Shown: positions 43,110-54,663, numbered from the stretch's first letter. The stretch: 64,000 nt of DNA from Harmothoe impar (GCA_947462335.1 OX381709.1:66952609-67016608); one strand, 5' to 3'. Notes: generated by a model not told the origin, from the letters alone. Numbers and translations: made by a program.

Positions 43110-43115
43110 AATAAA
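43110..43115 (+). terminator. Candidate poly(A) signal of TLR-C
   Basis: AATAAA in gagaataaaatacctagca, homologous to the signal at 35977 behind TLR-B. Confidence 0.4.
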
Positions 43116-43317
43116 ATACCTAGCAACAATATCAACCATTCATGATTATAAAATGAATGTTATATTTTGCGATTACCAGATTATTCTAATACAACAGAGG
43201 ATACTTGATCTCAAATAAGATCCATTTCGACCATCCATTTTTTACTCTACATAGGCCCAGAAAAAAAATGCTTTATAGCTTATGTAGGTTATAATGGAAA
43301 ATAATATGTGGTAATAC

Positions 43318-44512
43318 CCCAAGTAGCAAACCTAACTGGGCCCCAGTTGGGCCCCGGTTGGGCTGGTAACTGGGCCCCAGTTGGGCTGCCCGACTGGGGC
43401 CCTGCGAGAACGGGCACTGGGCAAATGTCCGCGCCCAAGCGGGCTAGCCCAAACTGGGCCCCGACTGGGCCCCGGACGGGCCCCACTTTCATATTCTAGG
43501 TTTACAAAATACATAATAGGGCAGTCTAGTAATTGATTTTAATTAATATATAGCAATATATTAATTTAATGACTAATATCTAACTGGGCTTAGGATGGGC
43601 ACAGGTTGGGCTGGCCCAAGTAGGATTCAGCTAGCATATCCCTGCAGGAAGCCTTTCATATCATACATTTTCTACATGAAAGATAGAAAATGTATTCATC
43701 AGGTTCAAGTCAGCAAAGATAGGACTTGTGCAAGTGGCTATTTTAGTAAGTCTAGATACTATTTCATCCTAGCCATCAGATCTTTAGCTGATACCTTTGG
43801 GATATGTTGGTCCATGTCTTATAGTTCATTTTGAACCACAGGATAGGGGTCTCTAGGTTAATACTTCATTTTCTACATTACTTTACACAATATAATGGTA
43901 ACTTCCATATATTATCCAAACTGCATTGAAATATCTTCATTCTTATACACGTATTAACTGCATGGCATATTTTGGCTGTATTGTATTTATGAAGAAGTGA
44001 TCTTGAATTGGAGGATTTCTCTCTACATGGTATACAGAGGCCATCTAGTGTCAACGCTTAGAACCACATGGCCATCTAGTGTCAACGCTGTGAACTACTT
44101 GTTGGGAGGCCCACCTCAAACCCAACGAAAGCCCAACTATGATTTTCCAGCAAAATCACCATTATAAAATTTCAAATTAATTTTCTTTCAAAAGGAGAGT
44201 TTGATTCACACTGTTAGGGACTTCCATAAAGCATTTCTGAAAAAGAAAATTTGCCCAGTCTAAGCCCACCTAAAGCCCAATCATACATTTCCTACACAAT
44301 AGTGAATATAACATGTCCATACTTGGAAATTTTTAATAGAGAGCATGATTCAAGATGTCAGGGATATTTACAAGGCATGTTATAAAATTCACTTAGCCCA
44401 ACTGGGGCCCCACTGAAGCCCATGGATTTGCCCAGCCTAAAACACAGCCCAGTCTAGCCCAAGGTTTCCCAAGGTAAACCCAACTGGGCGCCAGTTGGGC
44501 ATGTTACTTGGG
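43318..44512. mobile_element. 1.2-kb TIR element with GGGCCCAGTTGGGC-rich arms
   Basis: The left end CCCAAGTAGCA and the right end (ttacttggg) are inverted, and AC flanks both sides (43316-43317 and 44513-44514) as a 2-bp target duplication. The subterminal arms are built of many copies of cccaactgggc-like palindromes, with denser GC than the neighbourhood. There is no transposase frame. A 20-base direct repeat (gccatctagtgtcaacgct) lies inside at 44040 and 44070. Confidence 0.75.
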
Positions 44513-44969
44513 ACATTAATTCCTCTTTTGTACTCACTACATGAATATGATATAATCTAAGTTATCCCCCAATGTACAACCCTAGTGTATCTTAAGTGCT
44601 TACACATGCCATTAGAGGACGTGCCTAATGCAATGACGAAGTTCATTCTGAAACAGAGATCAAAATACAAATCTTTTCTCTCAGGGGTCAAACCCTCGAT
44701 TATGAGTCCTTTGTCGCTTAAAACATTGTTGGTCTAGTGGACAGAAACCCGGTTGCATATATCATGATACATCAGCTGCCAGTGGCTACAGATGACTGTG
44801 ACCGAACAGAGAGGGAATTCATCGCCGCCACCTCTCACTGCAGAATGATAAATTGTGGTACTTACTGAACATCCAGGGGGCGACAGTGTAGTCTTTGTTG
44901 TTCTGCCTTCCCAGTGGGAGGGAGCAAGATGCTGTTTCTGAGCTACATGTTTTATTTCAATCTTGCCTA

Positions 44970-45268
44970 GGCCAAATAAAAAAAAAGTTTTGTTTCAGGT
45001 AACATGGGATGAAAATCTAGGGTCGGTAGGTCGGATCTTTCTTTTTTTAAACTTTTTTTTTTAAACTTTTTTTTTTACAGCCCCTCTGCGATACCAAAAA
45101 AGTGGAAAAATGTGGGAAAAAATTCAAAATTTTTGTAAACCTAAAATTGACCCAAAAAAGTGGCAAAATTTCAAATTTTCTTCAAAATTGCATAAAAAAA
45201 GTAGGGTCGGCCCTGTTTTGATAGGGTCGGTCGGGTGACCTGAAACAAACCTTTTTTTTCTTTGGCCC
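44970..45268. mobile_element. 299-bp MITE, TA target
   Basis: The left end ggccaaataaaaaaaaag, then tttgtttcaggt, is inverted at the right (acctgaaacaaac, then ctttggccc). TA flanks both ends. The core has repeated tagggtcgg units. Confidence 0.75.
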
Positions 45269-45707
45269 TACTGGTCGATACCTAACCAGGTCCACCTTTA
45301 TATAAATCGACCTTCTACCAACGTGACAGCTGCTGGACCACATGGATTGAGGAGATGAACTAAAGATATTCCTTAACAGTATTAGGAAGAGCAGTCCACA
45401 ATCACAGCCTTAGTTTTCCACTGCTATATGATTTCCCAGAACATGAAGAAAACGATGTATTTCCTCTAAAAACACACATCTCAATGAAATGGACATTTTA
45501 AGACAGCCATCATCTCACTCGTTTATCAATTGTGTGTGATTCTCGCCAAAACAAATAAAGTAATTAATAACAGATTACGGTTAGATCCTGATGGTCTTTT
45601 TGGATTTGAGGCATTCATTCTAATATTAACAATGGGAGAGGTGTTGAATGCGAAAAAAATAACGCTATTTATTATTGCATACAGACTCTGTACAGAATTC
45701 TAATGTG

Positions 45708-45786
45708 TTAAAGGCGCACTGAGCTCAGGACCTAGCCCTGCCGAGTTTTGTACGCAAATGACGTCGTGGGTTCAGTGCGCCTTTAA
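45708..45786. mobile_element. 79-bp micro-MITE, TTAA target, copy 2 (inverted)
   Basis: Same length and nearly the same sequence as 7945-8023 in the opposite orientation, with TTAA at both edges. Confidence 0.8.
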
Positions 45787-46297
45787 AAGCATTCTTATTT
45801 TCTAATGGAATCTGAGAATGGATTTTGTTTCTGCTCTTTTCAATACAGACACACATGGAGAAATGCATATCGATCGTGAATCTATATCATATGGGCATAT
45901 AAGTCCCTAGTACAGATCATGTGGTCCTACGGGTCACATGTTTTGATTCAATGTGGTTGTATTTTGAAACATCATTTATGAAATAAATACACACTGCAAA
46001 ATCTAAAAATAAATCAGATGGATGTTCTCCTGGCACAATAGGTATCACCATCAATGCCTGCTCAAAAATACCAAGAAAGATATATAGTCACCCTATTAAT
46101 TATAGGCATTAAATTCCTTTCCAGAAAGCACGCCCTCTCAGCACTTTGCTATCGTCTCCGCATGGTGCCCTTACACGATATGGACAGTAATTTCATTTCA
46201 GTGACATGCTTTCAAGAAGCCTCCATCAGGGGATTGCCCAGGGTTGGAGAGCGCCCTCCACCCGGGCTGAAATGTGTCATGACAATCTTCTTCCTGT

Positions 46298-46383
46298 CAC
46301 TTCCGGTGCGCATGCGCACTTGGCTGAGAGGAGACGCCGTCTGACGTCATTATCGTGTCTGATAAGTGGACGGAAAGCCGAGA
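46298..46383 (+). promoter_or_regulatory. Housekeeping-type promoter: ETS, NRF1, CRE, YY1 motifs
   Basis: CACTTCCGG (46298-46306) is followed by TGCGCATGCGCA (46307-46318, NRF1 consensus), TGACGTCA (46342-46349, CRE) and GAATGGCGGC (46382-46391, YY1-like, overlapping a start codon). The cluster lies in a local CpG-rich patch. The YY1 orientation suggests transcription to the right. Confidence 0.65.
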
Positions 46384-46402
46384 ATGGCGGCTATATGTGG
46401 GG
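46384..46402 (+). CDS. Candidate first coding exon of an unidentified gene
   Basis: ATGGCGGCTATATGTGGGG is followed by a strong donor GTGAGG at 46403, encoding MAAICG plus one base. The short exon right behind the NRF1/ETS/CRE cluster is a common arrangement for ubiquitously expressed genes. I could not identify the following exons, which may lie far downstream or beyond the window. If the donor is not used, the frame stays open for 46 codons. Confidence 0.4.
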
Positions 46403-47128
46403 GTGAGGGTTGGTGTGAGAGGTTCCTGGATGAAGGCCGAGGTGTTACCCATTGGGTGCTATATGTGGACGTAAATGTGCAGGTTGTATTTGTAGGGCAA
46501 TGCATTATGCTCTGTAGAACCTAAACACATAGGAGGTAAAACTTTAAAACTAAATTCTGCTCTTTTTCCCTCGGGGTTACTTGAGAAATGTGCAATATAG
46601 TGTTTGGCTTTCCATGTGAGAGGCTTGGAGACAATTCTATCTTTCACACATGTTGTGTGGGGTAAAAAAAGAAAGAAAAGACCAACAAACTGTGCAGACC
46701 CAATACAATGAATGTAAGTTATCGTTAATCAATAGCCATTACATGTACTTGGTTTGGCTGACCTTTAAGAAAGGTACCAGTGCATTATATGTCACCTGCA
46801 GATCCTACTCACAGAACAAAACACGTTGTACAACATTTTATCTCTGCAACCGGCCCTGCTCACAAAGCCGGGCAGATCACCGCCAAAACCTGCCTTGTGA
46901 TGAACCATATTTACAACAACAACACTTTATAAACATGTATAGGGATGTATAAAGATCTCATTTCGTACATTACATTTACAGACATTTCAGCCATGCTTTT
47001 GTGGGAGGCATTGAGTCACCGGAACTCTTTTTCGGTTTATGCCGACTAGCAGCGTGAGATGGGACAGCACGTTTGGATAATGCAGCAGTTAATATTTCTG
47101 CTCCTTCTTCAATGGAAAAGTCCATAGG
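46403..47128. other. Possible first intron; no other feature
   Basis: This AT-rich sequence contains open frames without domains. Confidence 0.3.
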
Positions 47129-47475
47129 TTAAAGTGACATGGTCCGATGATTAGGGCTCAAAAATCAATTTTGTTAAAAATGAACAATATGGCCATACTT
47201 GATATCGTGCCTTCTTTATTTGACATTATTCCCCAGAATTCAGCTTAGAGTTCAGCTAATTGTCAGTTTCATGCTCAATTTAAGACTTTTTAAGTGCACA
47301 CTATAAGTCCACCCATTGAAGATACATTGTAAAAGGCTAGACCCGAGCTTATGACACCCTGTAATTTACCAATCAATGATATTTTGTTGTGCCCCATCCT
47401 CCATATTGTATTAACATTTTCAATACATTTAAATAGGATTTAAAATATGGAAAAAATCGGACCATGTTACTTTAA
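47129..47475. mobile_element. 347-bp MITE, TTAA target
   Basis: The ends TTAAAGTGACATGGTCCGAT and atcggaccatgttactttaa are inverted with one mismatch. There is no coding capacity. Confidence 0.8.
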
Positions 47476-49163
47476 AGCAGACAGATAGTACGAGTCGTTA
47501 ATAGGGAGAATGAAGCCGCACCCCCTCCCTCCTCAAAATAAACTTTAAAAAAAGGGGATATCTAATTATCCGTCACAATAGAATTGAGAGGCTCATACTA
47601 CTTACTAAATGAAATATGATCGTTCTCATTCTCAGAAAATGATCTGCTGGATGAAAACCATAAATGACAAAGAATTGAAATCATTATACATGTGAAAAGT
47701 TCAAAAAGTAATTGCATTACCCTGATTGGTCAACAAATGATCATGTAACGTAGCTTCTCAAACATCCCCGATGCAGTGGGGGTATTGGAGCAATATAAGC
47801 CAATGCAGTGGGTGTATGGGCACATTGGTTAAAAGCTACGCTTATAATAATATATGCTAGGTATGATAAGGGGTTCGGCCAAGACGCTTAGGCAACGGCT
47901 GACATAAGCAAGGTAGGAAGAGCCTAAGGATGATTGATAGAACATATGGATCTGAGATATGTGCATAAGATATGTTTTATCTATATATACTTTTTTGAGG
48001 CCTTCATAAAGTGCAGTATGTTGTGCCTAACCCATTTCTACAGGCAGGTACAGAGAGCTCAGTTAACAGAATTATGTTATATTACGTCAGAACAACGTTT
48101 TTAATGTTTGGATATTGTAGGAGCCATCATTCTGAAACGCTATATATCGTATGTACTTTTTGTTTACTAGGAGGTCTCATTGGCTGCTTATTAATATGGG
48201 AAATTAGGCGACCAGATTTGAAGTGTAACTATACCTATTGTATTAAGCCATTGAGGTGATACCAGAGTAACATTTTTTATTATTTATTTCAACTAATGAG
48301 TAGTCTGTACTGAAATAATTCACTGAAGGCCTAATCATCATCTGCGGTTCTGACACAGCGGATCAACAGATGGGGTCTCACGTCCACCTCCTCAATGACA
48401 CCCTTTGTAAAGAAATTTCAGAAAAGAACTGGTAGAAAACCGAATGACACCCCCATCCCACCCCTTGAGGCCATTAGGTAAAGGAGGGGCCTTGAGAAAA
48501 GCAGGACCTCCACAGAAAGGACAACAGAAGTAGGCATTTAAAACAAAGGGTGTCCAAGATCAGTGGGAAGAATAAAACCAACCCATGATGTTGGGTTGCT
48601 AAAAATAACTTTGGATGAAAGATGGGGCAGAGGTTACCCTGTGAAACTCAACCTGCTTTGACATTCGCTGACCAGATCTTTAAGGGATATAAGTGGTTTA
48701 AAAGACACCTTAACAATTTTTCCCAGTGATTGCAGCCTGACAGATTGGCCCTCCTTATCTGTCACTCGCTTGGTCGTGCTTATTAAAGGAAGTCAACCAG
48801 TGTGCCAATTTGAGTTGAGCATCCTTGGTAATCTGGTTGTCCTGTCGTTGGTTCATTGATAAAACGTGCGGTCATCTTCCCTTCAAAGTGAGCTAATATT
48901 GCCACACCCGCAGCACATGCTGAAATTACATTCCTTGACTTTTTACTGCGCCAATGATGAAGAACTGAGACATTGGATCAAACACACATGCCGATGTAGT
49001 CGGCAAATCTATTTTTGGAGCAATGCTTAGGTACCTAAGACCATTCAATTGATGGACTGGTTATGCATATTGCCAATGTGATCGAGATAATCATGAGAGA
49101 AAGATCATTGGGTATAATACGCCTACAGATCTTCATGGTTGAAATGCCCTAACCCGAGAACCC
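47476..49163. other. Intergenic or intronic sequence, no gene recognised
   Basis: It holds mixed unique sequence and short open frames (for example 48011-48259). I see no domain, RNA gene or clear repeat. Confidence 0.4.
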
Positions 49164-50395
49164 GGGGGGGGGGGGCACTTGGTACATTTTGTATACACAG
49201 GTGTGCAGCTCTAGCCAAGGGTCAGCTTTCGGCAAAATCCCTCTAGCCAAGGGTCTGTTTTCGCTAAAAATTCCTCTAGCCAAGGGTCTGTTTTCACTAA
49301 AAATCCCTCTAGCCAAGGTTCATTTTTTGGAATTTTCGCCAAAATTCATGCAAAAAGGGTCACTCTTGACCAAAATCCCTGCAACTGAGGGTCAATTTTT
49401 GGCAAAACTCTTTAAACAGAAGCACTTTTGTCCATAATCGCTCTAACCCAGTAAACACACTTAAGTTACTTAACGTCCAAAGAACGTCATTTCTATGTCT
49501 GAATTACGTAGCTTTAGTACGTTAAATAACGTCCATTTGTAAGGGTTATTTTACGTTATTAAACCTAATTGAACGTTGGTAAACGTTTATTTACGTATTG
49601 TAAACGTTATTTATAGGTTTAAATACGTAAATTACGTAAACCTAACCTAAGAAAATATACAACTATGATTCTCTTTTTTTACATCTTTAAAACTACATCG
49701 ATTTAAAAAATGACTGTCTATTTATTTCAGATTTATTCTTGTTTGTTAATTACGTTTTCGGTCATGTACATGACTGTAAATAATAGCTGCTGCGAGAAGA
49801 GAACCCTTGACCTTTGATTCCACAGTCCCAAGCTTTAGCATCGGGCCTACCTTGACTCATGTTATTTCATCTCCACAGGAGGATAGAGTAATTCAGGTAG
49901 GCGTAGCAATACGGTTCCTGTGGAAAACTTTCACAGGTCATTAGAGACCTTTACTTTAGCAACAACGACATACAGTAGGTCATCAATACAGACATATCAA
50001 ATGGCTTTGGCATTGCTACGTCTACATTTAATCATTTATGTCGAGTTTGCTAAAGATCCCTATCAAACTCAGACATAGCTGTATTAAAAGCATAGGATAT
50101 ATTTACGTTTGATGAGCAACGTCAGGTTTAGCTAGGTTTGCTAAAAGACCATATTGATGATGGTCCCTGGGAAGATAAGTGATGGAAAACCTCCAAGGAG
50201 GTTTTCTAGCTTATACTCCATCTTACATAGAAAGGTAGGTTATATACCAATGTGGTTGATATATATATGGATTAGTAATATTTCACTGATGAATACAATA
50301 AAGAGATTGATATGGGATTCGAACCTGCTACATCCAGTTTCTCTACTATTGACCAACAACAGGCAGAAACATATGCTTACGTCTTTGCACCAATA

Positions 50396-50465
50396 CACAG
50401 CTCCGTGGCCAAATGGCTATGGTATATGACTAGCCAACAGAAGGTTATGTGTTCGATTCACAAAG
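50396..50465 (+). repeat. tRNA-like sequence (SINE-type head)
   Basis: A box-A-like tggccaaatggc (50406-50417) and a box-B-like tgttcgattca (50450-50460) have tRNA-like spacing. The flanks do not form a clean acceptor stem, so this looks like a tRNA-derived repeat, not a functional tRNA. Confidence 0.45.
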
Positions 50466-50879
50466 AAATAGGATTTTATATTTTGAAAATATCCCCTGTG
50501 AAGAATAGAAATTAGTGTAAATCGTCATTATTTCAGGTCAGCATTCGAACCTTGTAATTATGGGAATCACATAGAAGTGTTTTGACCAGTATAGATATAA
50601 GACTATAACTTGATATGTATAAGAGAAAAAAGTTTTAGAAACCAGTTGGTAGCCCCATTATTTTAGTCACAATAATGCATGTTTTCTGAAGATGAATTAT
50701 AGAATTATCATATAGAGGGAACATCCCGTTTCTACTATGACAAAACCTTTGGACAGCAACTACAAAACCTCCGGACAGCATTTACAAAACCTCTAGACAG
50801 GACTTCCAAAATCTCAGTAAGGAGCAACACCCAATCGGAGAATAAACCTTCAGTATTCCTGTATTGACACTAACAGTCC

Positions 50880-50948
50880 CGGATAGCTTAGTTAGCAGAG
50901 CCATGGAGATCTAATGCAAGGGTCTAGGGTTCCCTTCCCAGTGCTGGC
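50880..50948 (+). repeat. tRNA-like sequence, degenerate
   Basis: ggatagcttagttagcagag resembles a tRNA D-arm with box A, and gggttcccttcc a degenerate box B about 40 bases later. Confidence 0.4.
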
Positions 50949-51735
50949 AGCATTTCTACTCATGTACATGAGAGGAAAACGTAGTCAACAGGTTCTGTAG
51001 ATTTTACTTTTTGAAATGAATATGGAAATATCACCATGAGGTTTCGAATCCTGTAACCAGCATTCATTAGAGAGACAGAGACATGTTCATAGGCAGGGCA
51101 ATTATTGCGTTTGTTATAGCAAAATTACACATGTCTATATAATATAGAAGTGGCAAAATGATATAAAGTGATAAGATCTCTCTGCCTGTCTCGGTCTATC
51201 TTTCTCTCTCACATTGCAAATCGATAAGACAGGATCAGTGCTCTTGTAGGGATCTTTATCAAACCTGACATAGCTCATTACACACAAACAAAGCCATGGT
51301 AAATGTATAGGCTACGTTTACCGCAGCTACATTGTTACTGATAAAGGTTCCTAGTGTGACACGTTTCCCAATCAAAAACTGCAGATTCATACAGGATTCG
51401 AACCCACATCTCAAAATTTATATAACGTAATTTAACGTGATAATAACGTTTAATAAACCTAAAATCAACGTTCACATAACATATATAAACGTTAATCAAC
51501 GTTTATTGACGTTCAATAACGTAAAGCAACCCTTACATTTCGACCTTTTTATTACGTAGTCAAATTACGTTTTAATAACGTGGGTGTGTTTACTGGGAAT
51601 CAAGAGGTGCGTTTCCGCGAAAATTTCGAAAACATAGGCCCTTTTTACCAAAATCCCTTTAGCCAAGGGTAAGGGTTTGTCAGAGGCTCAGCCGCACACC
51701 CGTGTCAAAATAAATTTGAGTCCCCCCTCCGGAAC

Positions 51736-52499
51736 GGGAACACTTTCTGACAGGTTTTGAAATAGTGCCGTGTCCATCATTATGGTCCACAGATGGTCTC
51801 CTCTGTGGAGCAGGTATGCCCCCTAGAGTCAAATGGCCACAGTAATGAATTTTGTTATCTCCATGTAACAATGTTCACCATAGAAATCGATGGCATTTTA
51901 CTGTATGTGTCTGTATAGGGTTACAGGATAATACGTATGTATACTCTTAGGTGATAACCAGGGATTGCCCTTTCATTTGGCACCATTTTGTGTCTGTTTC
52001 ATCGGGGTTGCAAAGAATTTCAAATCCAGAGTTGTGGGCCCCCAGTCTAATGCCCCAAGCTCAGGAATAACCTATTCGGGGTGAGACTTGTCATACACCG
52101 CCCAAGACTTGGCACAGCACTGCGTGAGAATTGGCACAGCACTGCGGGATATTCTATGGTCCATGATACATACTAAGGATCATCCAAATTACTTGTAACC
52201 ACTAGGGATAGCTGGGAGTGTTTTCATGTTATCTCTCGATGGTTGTCATTTGCTTTGATGTGTACAATAATCGGCAACTAAATGCAAACCATATCTTGTA
52301 TGATTTCCAAATATAAATAATTAAATTCAAACTCATCGCCTGCGTCATACTCTTACAGGATACATATGACATGTGTAATTATGGTTTATGTAAAAATAAA
52401 AATAAACAAAAGGTTGCACTAAAACGCGTTCTATTCCGCCTCAGGCATCTTCGTATAAGTTTGAGAAGTATATGGATGCATGATAAATAAGTTCTCACC
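51736..52499. other. No gene recognised
   Basis: AT-rich sequence with only short open frames. Confidence 0.4.
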
Positions 52500-52860
52500 T
52501 TTAATATCCATTGTCCTTGTCCAGCGTCTTCAACTTCCCTTTGTTGGATGAAGACACCTTGACAGAAACAATTGTCTTGATATTCAATATCAGGAGCTCG
52601 TAAAACATTACCTGGTTTGTTGTGAAACTTGGTAAATATTGGCGAACTTCTCGGAGCAGCTCACAAGATGGGGCTCAGGATCGAGTTCCCAGACCAGCAC
52701 TCAGTAGAGAGCCTATACACACATGTGTTCCCACTTCTCAAAAAACACCCCCTGTTCAATCTGTTTGAGCTGATTTTATTCGGCCCCAAAACCCTTATCT
52801 GTTAAATGCTGATTCTGGGGGCATAAAACACCATTGATCTAGAAAACACCGAAGTATTTC
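52500..52860. repeat. Dispersed repeat, copy without insertion
   Basis: Segments such as gtaaaacattacctggttt, then gaaacttggtaaatattgg, then tctcaaaaaacacc, then aaatgctgattctgggggca recur in the same order at about 57410-58010. Confidence 0.6.
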
Positions 52861-53068
52861 TGTATTATCAAGCGTGAGTGCTCCACAAGGCCAACACCCA
52901 CAAGGGGTTCTATGCTGTAAAATCTCTGCAATTTGAGAGTCTGTTGCGATTTGGAGGGTGTCCTCTAAATCGCAACAGATGTAACTACAAGAAGCAGATG
53001 TAACTACAACAGATCTGTTGCGAATTGAGCCCAAACTAAGATCTAAATAATTAGATATCTTTTCTTGC

Positions 53069-53498
53069 TTAAAGATGGTGTATCAGCTAAATATTTAGAG
53101 ATTTTTTAGTTTTATCATACTACTTTTGTATATCCTATCCCATACATCTTCCCTAACTTTTAAAATGATTGGCAGTGTCTTAGTCTATGAGATGAGCACA
53201 TGCAGTGCAATATCTTTTACTGTAGGTCAACACTAAAACTGTCTATGTTGTGGTACTGCATGGCTCAGTGCTTTCTCTACCAGGCTAGTTTCCCCTGTAC
53301 TCACCTGGGGGAGTGACTGAGTCAGTGAGGTGAATAAGCAACATTATTTTCTATCTCAAATCATGCATTTATACACAAATATATTTAACATTGAGCACTG
53401 CATATCAGCTTAAATAATAACAAAACCCTTGACATTAAAATTATATCCATTTTGAAGAAAAGATTTGGGAAGTCTATTAGCTGATATACCATCTTTAA
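53069..53498. mobile_element. 430-bp MITE, TTAA target, copy 2 (inverted)
   Basis: It has the same length as 36040-36469 and high identity along the whole length in the opposite orientation, with TTAA at both edges. Confidence 0.85.
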
Positions 53499-54611
53499 AA
53501 GGGAGAACTCTGCGATTTCATCATGCACACATTGTATATAGAGGTAAGGGCGGTTACTCCCCATTTCTGATGACACACAAATGATTTTTCCGGACCATTT
53601 TCCATGAATAATATATATAATGTGCCCACAATTAGTTCTACATAATGTATTAGGTTAGATAATAATGTTAATGGATATCCCAGGGTAGAATACCAACGTC
53701 ACCAAAATTATTGTTAAGTAACTCCCCCCAAATAAAACATGTCATCCTTGTAAATAGAGTCAATTCAGTCCAATATGCAGAGGTTCAGTGCCATATAACA
53801 TGCAACAGTGGGATTTGTTACTTGCAATAGCATGTAAGAAACCTTGCGATTTGGAGTATAAGCAAGCCTTGTAGAACGCAGTGGGCATAGAATGCAGAGG
53901 GCTCCAAGCCATAGATCGCATTGTGGGTGTTGGCCTACAACATTTTTGACTCACCTTTCTGAACTCATGGCTTGTCAGTGCAAATCTCTATTTCTATATA
54001 GTCAAACAGTGTAGTGATAGGAGTATGCCGAGATTAATATGGCCAGTAAAAAATGAATTTTCTTTTCTGGGTGTGTCATTCTGTAATCATACGAGGAAGG
54101 CGATTGAAAGAAGCCTTTGACACGCCCATGTAATAAGTAGCTGTGTGATAGTAGGCCTTGCAGACTCATCTACATAGCTCCAAAAGCATGATGAAAGCAT
54201 ACAAGAAGAGTGTTATTTCATCCTCAAAGTGAACAGAGCACCGAAGGTCATGGAGACAATACTTTGACTCTCTTCTGACCTTGGCTCTTTATGAAACACA
54301 GGACATGCCAAATACTGTTTCAAATGAGAAAAAAAAAGAGCATGGTACCCTCTCCTCAGGTTTTAGATATTTTGGACGATGAATTTGGGTAGCACTTTTT
54401 GGGCTGGAAAATGTATTCAAGATACATACCAGGGGTGTTTGGGAGGGTCCATATCATCACCCTGACTATGGGTTTCCTAACTTGTCATACAATTATAATT
54501 ATTAGAAATATTTACACACATGCCGTTACAGGGACATTATGAACATGCGCACTTGGAAAATAGAAAATCGGCCCCAAATGAGCTACTCACCCATATTTGA
54601 AATGAGCTAGT

Positions 54612-54619
<8 letters not shown>
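53499..54619. other. No gene recognised; part of a diverged dispersed repeat
   Basis: The stretch near 53985-54110 (aaatctctatttctatatag, gtgtagtgataggag, atcatacgaggaaggcgatt) has related counterparts near 59770 and 60250. No coding sequence is seen. Confidence 0.35.

Positions 54620-54660
<41 letters not shown>
54620..54660. repeat. (TA)n microsatellite
   Basis: About 40 bases of alternating ta, directly beside the hairpin at 54664. Confidence 0.9.
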
Positions 54661-54662
<2 letters not shown>

Positions 54663-54663
54663 A

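Larger units (their letters stand above)
49447..51597. mobile_element. 2.15-kb TIR element with ACGTT-rich arms and tRNA-like motifs
   Basis: The left end CCCAGTAAACACAC is exactly inverted at the right (gtgtgtttactggg). AA flanks both sides (49445-49446 and 51598-51599). The arms (about 49450-49650 and 51420-51580) contain dozens of aacgtt/acgtta/tacgt motifs in both orientations. The middle has no transposase frame but several pol III B-box-like sequences, two of them perfect ggattcgaacc (50315-50325 and 51394-51404). It is a non-autonomous element. Confidence 0.75.
49164..51735. mobile_element. Outer repeat with inverted ends and agccaaggg minisatellite
   Basis: The left end (ggggggcacttggtacattt, then acacaggtgtgcagct) is mirrored at the right (agccgcacacccgtgtcaaa, then aatttgagtccccc). 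Inside the left end, units of ccctctagccaagggtc plus ttttcgctaaaaat recur four to five times (49208-49440). The same unit continues at 51640-51670, so the 49447-51597 element has inserted into it. Confidence 0.65.

Noticed and set aside
46054..46406. Overlapping plus-strand frames across the NRF1-type promoter
   Set aside because: They run through the promoter motifs in non-coding-like composition. Only the ATG at 46384 has a convincing context.
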